Assembly (NCBI RefSeq): GCF_024763615.1
Contig: NC_077222.1
Span: 89,094,001-89,158,000 of the forward strand
Reading direction: 5' to 3'
Length of the DNA: 64,000 bases
Source of the DNA: Phlebotomus papatasi
Taxonomy: Eukaryota; Arthropoda; Insecta; Diptera; Psychodidae
The position numbers and the translations under genes are program-made. Of this stretch, positions 30,535 to 42,778 are shown piece by piece. Position 1 is the stretch's first letter; the number at the start of each line of letters is the position of its first letter. The notes beneath the pieces were generated by a model, which saw nothing but the letters and a program-made list of their open reading frames with translations, did no database searches and was not told the DNA's origin.

Positions 30535-31025
30535 TTTTTAATATATGGCTCCGGTACACCTTTTAGATCAAGAAAACTTCATAAAATCTAAATTCAAATC
30601 CTATGATTCAGATCATATGATCCGATCCAATTCAATGTCGTAACTTGAAGTTAGGCGTCGTTATAGCACCCCTAAAAGTTACCACCTCAGCTGAACAGTG
30701 ATTGGTACCGTTGATTTAGAACAGTCCTCGTCAGGACTCAGGACAGGCTTTCTCCCTCCAACTCCTCCAGGATCAACAGTCCTACTAAAAAATCAAATTT
30801 CACATCCTTTTCTTTCTCAGACGTTTTGTCTGTGTCTATCTCATTCTTTTGCACTCCAAATTCGATTGAGCTGAATTGACTTTGTTGCGATGTTTAAAAT
30901 GAGAAGAAGTGTGCGAAAAAGTGAGATATGCATATGCAATAGGTTTGAGATAGAAGCGATGAGAATTTTGACTTTATGAAATTCTTCTGATCTAAAAGAT
31001 GTGCCGGAGCCATAAAATTATAACT
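30535..31025. repeat. Inverted pair flanking a SINE fragment
   Basis: TATGGCTCCGGTACACCTTT then TAGATCAAGAAAACTTCATAAA (30544) is the inverse of 30970-31015 (TTTATGAAATTCTTCTGATC, AAAAGATGTGCCGGAGCCATA). The arms are about 45-70 bp. A SINE 3' fragment (30642..30788) lies between them. It may be a foldback element with a later insertion. Confidence 0.6.
30642..30788 (+). repeat. 5'-truncated SINE fragment
   Basis: ACTTGAAGTTAGGCGTCGTT, ATAGCACCCCTAAAAG, CAGCTGAACAGTGATTGGTA, TCGTCAGGA, TCTCCCTCCAACTCCTCC and CAACAGTCCTACTA align in order with the minus strand of 63395..63535. That is the 3' part of the SINE with a tRNA-like head. The head is absent here. Confidence 0.7.
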
Positions 31026-31889
31026 TACTCTTGAATTTGACACATAAATCAAACACCTTTCATTTTTATGTGTCTTATACTTGAAAAATATTTTCAAAGT
31101 GCAATAAGGAAGTGGTTACTTTTCCCCTACGAATATAGTAAGTAGAATTTCTGCTTTATAAAACGATTTCTACCTTGTCAAGCTATTTTTTCATCAGAAC
31201 GTCCGATCGTGAACTAAATTAGAAGCCAAACAATTAGAAATAGCAATAAGACCTATATCATTAAATAGGCCATGGTATAGGTAACAACTTTTGTTCCGGG
31301 ACCAAAGTTCTAAACCATGGGAGAAAAGTTTTAGAGCAAAAAAAGTATTTTCGTAGAAGAAAAATAATCTCTTATATGAAATGTGCGCATTTATATCGTC
31401 TTTTTTTAATGAATTGTAACATAAAATACATTAAATTACTGTATATTCATGGGCATAAAAGTATATGTCTTTACAATGCACAACATGCTAAGGAGGACAT
31501 TGAAACATAAAGGCTCAAAGTCAAAACTTTAAAACTTTTATCTCAGAGATTTATCAACCGAATTTAATCAATAAATACTCAATCGAAAGGTCTCAAAAAA
31601 TCCTACAAAATGACGGTATAGATAAGTTTACAAGTCGACCGCAAGAGGCGCTCCAGGTTATCAAAGTTTTCAATTATCCACAAATGTGTTAATTTTCGAA
31701 ACTATTTAACCGATTTTTATGATCTTATAATATGTATGTCTGATGCTTTTAATGTGTTATAGAGAGAGACATGGCTGTATTGTATTCATCGATTTCAGTA
31801 AAATCATTTTATATATTTTTACTTATTTTTCTAACTGTGATTTATTTTTTAATTTTTTTTTATATTCTATTGAAATCGTAATCAGATTT
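31026..31889. other. Gap, mostly AT-rich
   Basis: TTACTTTTCCCCTA near 31120 resembles a mariner-like right terminus, but no partner was found to the left. 31500-31760 has the texture of dispersed repeats (GACCGCAAGAGGCGCTCCAG) without an identified second copy. No gene seen. Confidence 0.35.
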
Positions 31890-32380
31890 TATATGGATGA
31901 ATAGCTTTCCATCAACTTTGTGCCCATGCCGAGTTTCAGCTTTTTACCTTTTCTCAGAGAGGAGTAATAGTGGAAAAAGTCCTCATATTGTATGGCGACT
32001 GCTGGAAGGAGTGGCGGGGGAAACGTATACATATACGGTTAAAGAGCTTTCCATTGCCCTTAATCGTATGCTAAGTTTCTGATTTCTACTTCTTTTCACA
32101 GAGGAGTTACAGTGGAAAAAGTCATTATTTTGTATGGGGGCTATAAGAAGGAGTGGAGGGTGGAGGAGCCTTTATAACTGGTTAAGGAACCTTTCATAAA
32201 CCTTGATCCCATACCAAGTTTCAGCTTTCTACTTCTTCTCAGAGGAGAGTTAAAATGAAAAAAAGGTCAGATTTTGTATGGGGGCTACTGTAAGGAGGGG
32301 TGGGGGGTGGGCGTAGTATCCACGGATAAATAGCTTAAGTCGTACATTGACACCATACCGAATTTCATGAAGATCCCTTT
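31890..32380 (+). repeat. Degenerate tandem repeat, about 155-bp unit, 3 copies
   Basis: Each unit runs CCCATGCCGAGTTTCAGCTT (or CCATACCAAGTTTCAGC), CTTCTTCTCAGAGGAG, GTGGAAAAAGTC, TTGTATGGGGGCTA, AAGGAGTGG, GGTTAA and GCTTTCCAT. Starts are near 31910, 32065 and 32210. A last partial unit starts near 32340 (CACCATACCGAATTTCATGA). Units differ by 20-30 percent by eye. Confidence 0.75.
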
Positions 32381-32843
32381 AGCTGATGTTGAGTAATTCG
32401 ATGTCAAAATAGTATTTTTTCGAAAGGATACAGGTCTTTTTACAAGGACTCCCAGCGAATATCGTCCTGTGTCTCGGTAGTTTTTCTCTACACCATTACC
32501 TATAAAATGCGCCTAGTCTCATCTGTGGTCGCCACATAGACCAACTCCAATACATTTTTGCCCAAATGCCCTTTATATGTTAAAATTTAAAATAAACTTC
32601 TCTATCACGATCCCCTCCACATTTCTGTTTAGTATTTTTTTCTGGACGTATTTTAAAATTAAAAATAATTTTGTATATTCCTTCAATTTATTGTAAAATA
32701 CTTTGAATAGGACTTGGATAAATGCTTATTATTATTAACATTATTTCCAACCTAGGACAAGTGGAGCTACATTGACCTGAGGCTACATTAAAAGGCTATT
32801 TTTCGCATATTTCTAAAGGAAATTGGATTTTAACGAAGTGCAA

Positions 32844-32845
<2 letters not shown>
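32381..32845. other. Gap, nothing recognised
   Basis: No ORF, inverted repeat or family member recognised. Confidence 0.35.

Positions 32846-32928
<83 letters not shown>
32846..32928. repeat. (ATT)n microsatellite
   Basis: About 27 uninterrupted ATT triplets, ended by TTATAATTATT. The minus strand reads as a run of isoleucine codons, which explains the 69-codon frame here. The uninterrupted length suggests it is recent and probably polymorphic. Confidence 0.95.
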
Positions 32929-35779
32929 ATTATTACCAAAATAACTGCTTTTGAGCTGTTGCTCAAAGCATATTTCAAAGGTGTAGAGAGCTTCAGTAAT
33001 TTCATATTTGAGTAATAGCGGCCACCGCTGTCTTAGCGTTGGTGACCAACCTCCAGAGTGAAAACGGTGAAAAACTCTTTCTCAGATTATATGAGCCATC
33101 TGTATCATCCAAAAAGAATTTAGAATTTAGATAGATAAAAGAATTGTAGTTCTAAATTAATTTATGTCTAGGTCCAGCCTCATTTAGAAATAAGCGAAAA
33201 AATAGCGTTTTCAATGTAGGCTTACCTGCTCCTACTGCTACTTTTGTAAAAACGATAAAAACACTTCCTTACACTAGTATTATAACTACTTTAATCTGCT
33301 ATATAAAAATATTTTTACTTGTCAAAATATTTATTTTATTTAATGCTTTACAATTTGATTGAGCGAATATTTTCCCATGATTTATAATAACCTTGAATCT
33401 TTTCCTATAGCATTTTTTTTTCGATCAAGCGTTAAATATTTCTAGAGGATATATTTCTTAGCAGATTTTGGCAAGTTTGAATTCATTGAAAAGGACTTGG
33501 ATGCCCTAATAAGTTTGAAGTAATATAACTAATTACAAACAAGGACTGTCCTAGTAATTTACTACGATAATCCATTTTGATTTACGCAATTTTGTCAATT
33601 TTTTAAGTGATATATTAATTAGTATATATCGCTATTGCCTGTAGCCAAATTGATAGTATTTAATCCAATCCATGGCAAATTAATTCAGTATTGCTAAAAA
33701 AAATTCAATTTTTTCAACCAATTTACCAAATGCTTAATCGTGCAAAAATTTAAATTGCAAAATATTTTCTTCCACGAACCTTTAAAAGCTGAAGGAGAAG
33801 TAATTTGATATTCAATATGGAAATCAAATGCCAATTAACAAAACCACGTGCGTCGAACGTTAACCTTCTTTATTTGAAATATAAAACAATAATTCCAAGA
33901 AGTAAAAAAAAAAATGCTGGAATAAAAAATTCACTCACACAGCAATTTTTCCAAGAAGTATGTACAGGAAAAAAGGAAATTTTCCATTCATTTCGGTGGA
34001 AATTTTCTGACGTCAGCAAGAGCTAAATTTCGTCACTGAATATCTCTTAATATTGGATAAACCATTGCAAACAGGTGAGTAGGTCAAAGTTCATGTTATA
34101 ACCCATGAATCTGCCGAAATCACTGGGATAGCTTCAATGTCGAAGGGAGCCCAAACTAGCCCCGAGATATGTTTTCAATATAGACTTCTACATGAGAAGA
34201 TGGAAATTATTTTGTGGAGTGTGCCTGATCATCTAATATCCAGAATTTCATTCTCAAAATCACTCAATTGGAAGTTCTTTTGGCCCAAAATCACCCGCCA
34301 AATTTCCATTTGGGAATATTTTTTGGAGCAAGGCGGATGGAAAAAGCGTAGGAGAATATGTACTTTGAGGATTGCATTTCTAAATTGATTCTGTGAAAAT
34401 ATTTTTTGATAAGTAAAATTCGGCACTCGTGAAAAAAAAATTGGAGTACCTGAAACTTTGGAGAGGATTTTCGCAGAATTATCCTACAATATTTAGGTTT
34501 TTGCAATATACCGCGAGGGGTTAAATTGTGAGAGGTTATTCGGTCAGCAGGTGAATGTTTGTCCAGTGACATCGTGAAAATATCCACCCTCACGTCGATA
34601 ACTTCCGCCAAGCGATTATTCCCATGGAAAATTCATGCAAAACACACACAGAGCGTGGTAGAGACAGTCAGAAAACATTTTCACGGGGGCTTGTAATCCC
34701 ATGAACTTCGGGGTGTAGTACTATATATTTTTGAATGTGAGAGCAAAGAGGAAGGAAATTGACGTCGACTCGGATGAGATAAGCTGATTCTGTTTATATG
34801 CAAACAAATCTCGTCAATATTTGCGATATATAGGACTCCCTGAGCCATTGTGTAGTGGTGTAAACCAGGAGCTTTGCGCCATGTGTAGTCAACGATAGAA
34901 TAGGAGGGAATTTGTGAGGACCACGGATGGGATTTTCCGGAGGATTTGGGATAGAGAAGCCCCCCTTTTGAAAATCACGAGGCAAAGTGGATGGATCGCA
35001 GCAAATAACATACGAGTATCACACACAATTGACGAACAATGATTAATTTTGGACTCTGTACGGCTTTTGAGTTGACTGAACAAATAGATTTTCCACTGAG
35101 ATTAAATACACACAATCTGCCTTAAAATACTGTGAGACGGGTAATAAACATTAGATTTTCACAAGCTCTTTTCAGTTCCTTGGGATAATACACGTAAAAC
35201 CTAGAATAACAACGATTAAATATTTAAATTCAAAATGGTATAATCATAATGCCTGCGATGAATTTCGTTTTACCTGCAAAATTTCCTTAATTTTGAAATA
35301 AACGAAGCTTTAAGTTTGAATATTCAGTATTAAAATCAAATACATCTAATTTTTATTTCCTAATTAGTTCTAAAGTGTTTAAAAAAATATATATTATTCC
35401 AGTTTTAAATAAAAAATTCTAATCGAAGGATATGAATAAACTTAAAAAGAAAACGATTTGAATTTGTCTCATCATTGTGAAATAAAATATTAAGAACAAA
35501 TACTTGTTAGAAAAGCATAGAAATCGTGAATAGTCTTCCATCGGTTTTATTCTGGGGCTTCCTACCAATATTACGACGGCGGTGGCCGCTGTGGCTCAAA
35601 CATGAATTTCTGTAAAATCTGTATCAATTAAATTCATTTCCAAGAGCCATAGCTTAAAATTAATAAAGCAAAAAAAAGAGATTGTAAAAATCTCAACTAA
35701 AATGAAAATTGGAAAAATAAAGTTCCGGAGATTTCCGTAAATTGACTGATAAGAGCTTTTTTTCTAAAAGACGTCCATC
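32929..35779. other. AT-rich DNA, then single-copy island
   Basis: GCGGCCACCGCTGTCTTAGC near 33018 recurs in part at 2816 and inverted near 35577, so it is a short dispersed motif. 33780-35170 is an apparently single-copy island. A plus-strand AACAGGTGAGTAGG at 34070 looks like a donor but has the wrong strand for complexin. Frames up to 106 codons overlap on both strands without motifs. Confidence 0.4.
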
Positions 35780-35787
35780 ATTTATAT

Positions 35788-35915
35788 CAGAGGTGTGCAA
35801 GGACCGTTTGAAAGCAAAAAACGTCAAATAAAGCTGATTCGTCAATGGTCAAAACGCTACCTGAGCAAACTTATTTTGACGTTTATTCGATTTCAACGGT
35901 TCTTGCACACTTCTG
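35788..35915. mobile_element. hAT-like MITE, copy 2, 128 bp
   Basis: CAGAGGTGTGCAAGGACCGT at the left and the inverse of CAACGGTTCTTGCACACTTC then TG at the right. The 8-bp duplication ATTTATAT lies at 35780-35787 and 35916-35923. Ends are more diverged than in the 27374 copy, so this one is older. It abuts the next element. Confidence 0.88.
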
Positions 35916-35924
35916 ATTTATATA

Positions 35925-36252
35925 CAGTAGAGTCTCCTAAATTCGAACGCTCGGGGGGTATTTTTGACATTTCTCACCTCCCAAATTCGAACGATTTTTT
36001 CAAAAATAACGAAATTTGTGTGAGATTAAATTGTACTTTGAATCAAATTCCCGTACTTTCTCGCAAGTCTTAGTGGTAACATACTTCCTTTTCATTTTAT
36101 ACGATCATGATGTATGTAAACATTCAGGAAGAAGCACATAAATATGATTTTCATTCAACTAGAATACAAACTTTCTAACATAACCTCACAATTGACATTT
36201 TGAATCCAAACGGCGTTCGAATTTGAGAGATTCAGATTTGAGAGACTCTACT
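35925..36252. mobile_element. pogo-type element, CAGTAGAGTCTC ends
   Basis: CAGTAGAGTCTCCTAAATTC then GAAC at the left, and inverse TTCAGATTTGAGAGACTCTA then CTG at the right, flanked by TA (35923-35924, 36253-36254). The phrase AAATTCGAACG recurs subterminally. The left TA is the end of the hAT duplication next door, so one element used the other's flank as target. The 92-codon frame across this boundary is not a gene. Confidence 0.85.
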
Positions 36253-36254
36253 GT

Positions 36255-36623
36255 AGATATTTTTTGCTAACAAATTATGTGCTCGAAATTTTTCAAATAC
36301 CCTAAAAAAACGGAACTTTAGAAAATTTTCCTGAATTTTTGTCCAATTTTAATTAGCTTTTCGTATAAAAGCTTAAGAAAATAAATTTGTGGGCGCGATA
36401 TTTACGAGGTTTTCGTTTGATAGTGGCATTACAGTGGGTTTCCAGTTGAATAAATTCCAATCAAACTGTTTGCTTTTACTTCACAGTGAAACTTTTTTTA
36501 CTTATTTAGATAAGGCTTTCCCAGAATTCCAATTTACGTTAAAAATGCGCAGTGTCAGAAAAACTATATTTTGACAATGCTTTGAAGTGGTAATGTTGAT
36601 AAATTTTTCCTCTTTTGTCTCTT
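36255..36623. other. Gap, nothing recognised
   Basis: AT-rich with no repeat or coding signal recognised. Confidence 0.35.
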
Positions 36624-37383
36624 CACTGAGAAAAAAAACGGGAGTGCGATTAACTCTTTTTCCTCATAACTTTAACACTTTTTAGGTGTAAATATATATC
36701 AACATTTTTTAATGTTAATTTTACACCTTTTTAAGGGTAGAAATAACATGAAAGAGGGTAACTTTGACGCCTAATACACCGAAAAAGCATAATATTTAAA
36801 GATGCTTTTAAAGAGGTCCTACCAATTATATTCGAAATCGTTAGTAAAGAAATCCATCTTGGACAGTTTCTCTTACTTAGACAGAAATACATATATCTTT
36901 ATGGATACCTTTATGGACTATAAACATGGAGAAATATAACCTTATCTTTTGTAATTCAAAAACCGTAAAAGCTTGAAAAAAGATCGTTTTTGAATTCGAA
37001 TATCTCGTTAACGTTTTGTTATTTTATCATTTTGTTGTTTTATTATTTTTAATTATAGAAAACGATAGAATCTCCCATAAAATTCCTCTTTGAAGGTACC
37101 TTTCAACGTTTTATTTAAAATTTGAAGAAATGATGAGAGAAATCCGAAAAAGTTAAAATAACATTCCGGAAATGTTTATTTTACCCCACAGTATTAATCC
37201 GAAATCGGTGTAAATATTATGCTTTTTAGGTGTATTAGGGGTTAAATTACCCCTTTTTCATGTTAATTTTACCCTTAAAAAGGTTTAAAATTAACATTAA
37301 AAAATGTTGATATATTTTTACACCTAAAAGGCGTTAAAATTATAAGTAAAAAAAGTTAATCGCACCCCCGTTTTTTCTCAGTG
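36624..37383. mobile_element. Two facing CACTGAGA MITE fragments with spacer
   Basis: 36624..36796 carries about two thirds of the CACTGAGA MITE (reverse form). 37135..37383 carries a nearly complete forward form. Between them lie about 340 bp unrelated to the family. The outer ends are an extended inverted repeat (TTCACTGAGAAAAAAAACGG). Either a copy was split by insertion and rearranged, or a larger composite moved as a unit. Confidence 0.7.
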
Positions 37384-38379
37384 AAGTAACTCGCGGATTC
37401 GCTTATTCCCTGGCGTTTCCGGGAGCCTTTTAAGGCTTTTCTTAATATAACTTGTTCGTAGAGATGATGCTTCTTTGTTTCTCCAGGTATTTATACAACC
37501 TAGTCATCACAAGAGCTAAAACTTCACGAAATTTTGAGAGAAAACCACCTATCCAAAATAAAGAGTATCGCCTCAGTGTAAGTAATTACACACACTGAAT
37601 TTTCAAAAAAGCAGTTTTAACTCAAATCATATTCAGAATTTAACGTATTAACTGTTAAAATCTTCCAAAAAGAACAAATATTTAAAGATATTTTTCATTA
37701 CTCATCAAATCGTGATCACAGCGTGAACCGTGTTAATACTTTTAAATATTTTCTATTAACTTCGATTAATAAAATAGAATTTTAGCTTTGGGAAATAAGA
37801 GAAAAGTTGAAGCATTCAAAGGCTGCCGCATTCAAAGGCAGGCCACTTTCCCCTAATTGTAATCAATTTATTTTTAGTGTCCAATTTTATCCTCAAAGTG
37901 TCCAAATTTAGAAACCGTCCAAAATTATGAGCTTTTTTTCTAATGGAATTTATCCGTAAGACTTGATGACCAGGTACACAAAACCCTTAATTTAGGGACA
38001 ACCTCAAAAGGGGTAAGGGGCCTAATCGGAGATCTGGATGCAGCGGGCAAATTGGCGTGGACAAGACGTACAAGAGGAATGGAACGGCTGAAGCTGAGGC
38101 TGGAGATGATGCATGAGAACGATGGACACCGCTTGATGCCCTCAATTTAAATCTATCTATGTCAATTTATTACAACTTATTATCTAGAGCAAAAGCTTCG
38201 TGCGTAGCCCATAACATCATGTCGAAATTGCTCTCTCAGTGCAGCATAAACCTATTTGACGAGAATTGAAGTTGATTTGCGCTGAAGCATATAGATCTCG
38301 CGCGTTAATGATAATTTTGTGGCAAATAACATCTAAAATCACTCCCTGAGGTATCATTTAATCATAAATGTCAAACTTT
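37384..38379. other. Gap with one GC-richer remnant
   Basis: GGCAGGCCACTTTCCCCTA near 37840 resembles a mariner-like right end without a partner. 38030-38140 (GATCTGGATGCAGCGGGCAA; ATGGAACGGCTGAAGCTGAG) reads without stops on the plus strand for about 40 codons. It has the composition of old retrotransposon coding sequence, but I cannot assign it. Confidence 0.35.
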
Positions 38380-41300
38380 ATATAAATTGAGGTATACAGA
38401 GCAAATAATACAAGACATTTACCCCTTGGGCGTAGCTATTTCGAAGAAATTGTTGCGCTTCCCCAAAATATGGGAAGAATTTGTATTCGAAGGAGCTTTT
38501 TGCTACTTTATCACTTGAGTGCAATTAAATTTCCCCACGGGCTTAGTGTATAAAATTGCCATATATACTGCACAATATTTTACAACAAAATGCTCCCTAA
38601 CATAATCCTAGATTTTAATTGCTGCATATATACATGGTGTGTGAACAAATTTTCGGGAATATGTGTGTGCATTTTGAATTTAAATTGCGCAATGATGAGA
38701 AAAAGCAACGATGGAGTGAATTAAATGGAAACATTTTTAATTAACTAAAGCTACACTAATTTTGCGAAAATACCAGTTTAATATACGACGGAGTGGAGAA
38801 CTTTCCTCATTCAATTGCAATTTATTTTCAAATTATTTGGGTCATCATCTGCTAGGTTTATTTTCCCGGATGCGACAAAAGAATGTAACTGTGCCAATGC
38901 TTTTTTTTTTTTACTATGTGTGAAAGTTAATGGGACAAAGAGATCATAGAGAACTTTTTCATCAGTTTTTGGCATTGGCAGTCAATTTGATGGGCCAGGA
39001 ATAAAAAAAAAAAGAGTTGCATCTGATGCAGCAGCCAGAATCAATTCAATCTAAAAGTAATTTTTCAATATGTCATCTATACTAAAATGTGTCTCATTTG
39101 GCTGGAGAGCTTTCAGTGAATTTCTATTGTTCTGCTAGTATTTTATGATGGTGCAAATTGATACAACATAAAATGCCAGTGTTTTCCAATTGTTCCCACA
39201 AAGCCGATGTTGCAAAATATTGCACGAGGTCGGAAAACAATGGCAAATGTGTTGAGCTCTGTATTCCTATATTTCCGGCAATGCAAAAGCTTCCTCCCTC
39301 TACATCAAAAGCTTTCAGGCTAAATGTTTCACTCGTGTAATTCGTCCTCATCGACAGAGGAAGTTTGTTCACATACCGCTCCTTTTTTTTTTTGCGTATT
39401 TCTAAAGATAAAACACATCCCCTTAACAAGTAATGCCAGATACATGAGGGATGTAAAAGAACACGGATTTATTCTTTCAGATGAGTCAGAATAAAAAAAA
39501 GAACAGTCTCTTGGAATTATTCAGGATAAATACAAGAAAAAAAGGGTAGAAAAATACCTCGTGGAATTTGATGTGAAAATAAAAAGATGCTGCATGAAGA
39601 AATTCAGAGAGGAAAGTTTGCATTCCTGCATGAGAAATTTTTCGCGTGAAAAATTTCCAAGAAGCATAAATTGTTTAATTAAATTAATAACAACATTCCC
39701 CATCTTGTTTCAACTCTTTTTAACATGAACTTTCTGCCCTGAAGCTGCCCATGGAGAAAAGACATCCCATCCATACAGAAAATTCTCCTGAAGCGGAAAA
39801 TTTTTCCAAAAGTAAATTTTAAACTCTTTGAGACTTTCTTTTTATCCTATCGTCAAGTAGACTTCAGTCAAAATTAAATATATTTTGCATAAATTGAAGT
39901 AAATTAAATTGGAAATGTGGATAAAATTACTGCAAAAAAAAATCCAATACTGCAGCCATGGCTGTCCTTTGTATATTAATAAATTTGTCATGTATATAGT
40001 CATGAAAATTTACAAATATAAAATATTTCGTTGAGATATTTTCGAAGAATTTAATTAACTGTAATGCAATAATGATAATTAAAAAATTCTCTTTGTGGGG
40101 AATTTTTTTTGCACAGGAAATTGATGAAAATTCATCTGTTCTTTGTTCCAGAAATAAATCCAAAACAATAATGGAATAATAGCAATATAAACAAATTTAT
40201 TAATAATTCTTCAGCAAATTATTAAAAAAATGTAATTGAGTAATAAATAAATTTTAATAAAAGTGATCAATTTCATTTAAAGCAAGTCTGATAATTTTTG
40301 ATGAATAAAATTTATTCATGTTTGAAAAAAAATAGCTTCAATATCTCTCTTAAATTCAATTGAAATTCATCTGAAGTCTCCATAAGAAAAATAAATGATA
40401 AAGTCTTTAAATCTTCTCATTGGCAACTTTAAATTCACTTGCACACATTTAAAAGATTCCACAAATTCTGTCGTACTGCAAATCATCCTGTGATATCTTT
40501 TCTCAGGGATACTCTGACAATTCTTCTACTTTTCACTTAATTATTTCTCCCGCGACATTTAAGAGGATTGTATAAATGATATCTCCTGAGACCTAATTAG
40601 TCCTTCCCCTGTGCCTTGTGGATTTGTGTGCTGGATGGTATAAAAATAGATTGAGCGGTATTAATACGGAGGGTGAACTCCTTCCATCTGTGACCACATA
40701 AAAGCGGGCCAATGTATAGGACCTAAGTTGAGCTTTTATAGTGACACTGGCCGAAAAATAGGCACATATCCAGAGTACGAACATAACTTGGATATTTATG
40801 GAGTCGTGTTGGGGCTTTTTTTTCCACCATCAGGCTCGAATTTCCGGACAAGCTTTCTCAACTCAATGGTCCCTCCGCCATAAACAACAAATTCACATTC
40901 GCACTAATTCCACCCAGAAAGCTTTTATATTCATGTTTACTTCTTGTGCTTTTATCCAGTCGCACACATTTTCATCGTGAGCATGAGGAAAGTTTTGCCA
41001 AACAGCTCTTTTCGGAATTAAAAATAGAAATTGTGAAAAAAATAGTATCAAATACATATTTTCTACATTCAGAGTTGTATTTTATACGTCATTTATGTAA
41101 AGTAATAAACGAACTTACGATAATAAGTCTAATTTTATAAGGGACGTATTAGGCTTTGAAAGAAAGAAACTTTGGTATGTGTGTTCGTCTCGATGAGCAC
41201 TTTCAGGTGGAAGTTCAAAAAGTCAGCACAGATGTCACCTCGATAGCGTCAAAATTCAAACTGATTTTTCTCAAAAACGCCATCGTACAAGGCAAACAAA

Positions 41301-41642
41301 TTTTATAGTGTTGTAGTCTAGGCTATGAAGTTTCCAAAAAGTAGCATGGGTTCGCTGTGGTTACAATAGAACCGGAGACATTAGGGGTCAAAGTTCACGA
41401 AATTCAATACGCCATATCTCCGTTTCAATTTGACCGATTTTGACGAATGAGAGCGCAAATTAAAGGTCTTGCTAAGCACTACAACTCTCTAGAACATTTG
41501 AACATTGTGGACCAAAGGTTAGAGGCACCACAGTCGAAAAACTCTTGCTCAATCGATTTTGATGACTACTGTGGCATAATTGTGGAGGACATCTATGTCT
41601 ATATTTCGTGCAAATATATATATTTTTTAACTCAGATTATGC
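38380..41642. other. Long single-copy non-coding island
   Basis: 38380-41150 shows no member of the window's repeat families, apart from AT-rich filler at about 40170-40430. Frames up to 101 codons (minus 39124..39429) carry no recognised motif and lack good splice pairs. 41160-41640 resembles dispersed repeat texture (CGCCATATCTCCGTTTCAAT) with no second copy here. Confidence 0.4.
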
Positions 41643-41644
41643 TA

Positions 41645-42194
41645 GGGTAAAGTGGTACAAGTTGGACAATCAATGGTACAATTTGGACAGGGCTTTTCTT
41701 CTTGATGAAGACAATTAAATAAAACCGAAGGATTATTCTTTATTAAGTCCGCGACCGAGCCACCAACTCGTTTATTCTAGAACTCGCGGGAGACTTGTCT
41801 TTACCCATTGGAGGGCTAACCCCGGCGCAACCCAAACGCACTCGGTAACGATTCACGATAGACTGAAAGGAATAGGCATGCGCATGGCCCTCCTCAAGAT
41901 GATACACCTTAAGTAACAACTTCTATCCCAGCGAGCATAGATATGAGGGTGAATATAATACTACTCTATAGGGGACTATATTCAAATTCAAATATAGCCG
42001 TTTAGAGCTGTTACATTGATAAATTTAGTACTTCATTTTTATTTGTGTATTTTTAATGCTTTCGATTTATAATTTGGTTCTTTGTGCTTAAAAACAAATT
42101 TTGTACTGTATTTATCAAGAAAAAAGTCATGTCCAATTTGTACCGGCGAATTGTCCAACTTGTAACACTATGTCCAGCTTGTATCACTTCACCC
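41645..42194. mobile_element. mariner-like MITE interrupted by a solo LTR
   Basis: GGGTAAAGTGGTACAAGTTG at the left and the inverse of CAGCTTGTATCACTTCACCC at the right, flanked by TA (41643-41644, 42195-42196). The intact copy at 59402..59627 (226 bp) shows what it looked like before the LTR at 41706..42015 arrived. Confidence 0.85.
41706..42015 (-). mobile_element. Solo LTR, 310 bp
   Basis: The minus strand begins TGTAACAGCTCTAAACGGCT and ends TTTATTTAATTGTCTTCA, the TG...CA form of an LTR. A 4-bp duplication TTGA lies at 41702-41705 and 42016-42019. AATAAA signals lie near its 3' end on the minus strand. The unoccupied site (TTCTTGATAAATTT) is present in the copy at 59402. A 4-bp duplication suits Ty3/gypsy-type integrases. 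The internal region was lost, most likely by LTR recombination. Confidence 0.8.
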
Positions 42195-42349
42195 TATGTG
42201 TCCGATTTTGTCGTTTTAGTGTAAAAAACATATTTTTTCTCCATAATAACGCTGCGAAAATACGCAAGTACTGATATGACCACTTTTACTCGACTTCGTC
42301 AGTTAAAATAAAGGTTTAAAATTCTTAAAAAATTCAATCATTCTTAATA

Positions 42350-42776
42350 GGGCAAGTGTACCAAATTCCGGCCAGCTTGCAATTTCGACCAGCTTTTTGT
42401 TCCTCGAGTTTCCATGAGTCTATAGTTTTTGCATACTCTAGAGATTATAGTATACAAAAAAAATTACAAAAAGTGTAGCATTGACGAACGATATGATGTG
42501 AAAAAGACATTAGAAGAATTCATGAAGGACAAAGCGCTATGAGAATGAAGGTGACCGAAATTGGCCACCAAAGCTATGACTACATTTTTATTCATCTTAA
42601 AATGTATTAAAAATGATTTTAAAGAAAATGAAGACGATAAACTGCCTAAAAGATCCCAAAAAACACTCCTTAAGAAAAAGGAATTAAAAAATTAAATTTA
42701 TATTAAAAATGTTACATTTCAAACTTGAGACTTTGGGACTTGCATGCAACTCTGCCAAAATTTGGTACACTTACCC
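42350..42776. mobile_element. mariner-like MITE, GGGCAAGTGTACCAAATT ends
   Basis: GGGCAAGTGTACCAAATTCC then GGCCAGC at the left, and inverse GCCAAAATTTGGTACACTTA then CCC at the right, flanked by TA. The interior has no ORF. Diverged relatives are 43213..43836 (same orientation) and 54353..54761 (inverted). Confidence 0.85.
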
Positions 42777-42778
42777 TA

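Noticed and set aside
32796..33005. 69-codon ORF with a poly-isoleucine tract
   Set aside because: It is a translation of the ATT microsatellite.
34070..34085. Plus-strand splice donor AACAGGTGAGTAGG
   Set aside because: Good consensus, but on the strand opposite to complexin and with no open frame upstream. Treated as chance.
35795..36073. 92-codon plus ORF
   Set aside because: It crosses a hAT-like MITE into a pogo-type element, so it is two mobile elements read together.
37840..37860. mariner-like right end CCACTTTCCCCTA
   Set aside because: No matching left end within 1 kb. A single terminus is not enough to call an element.
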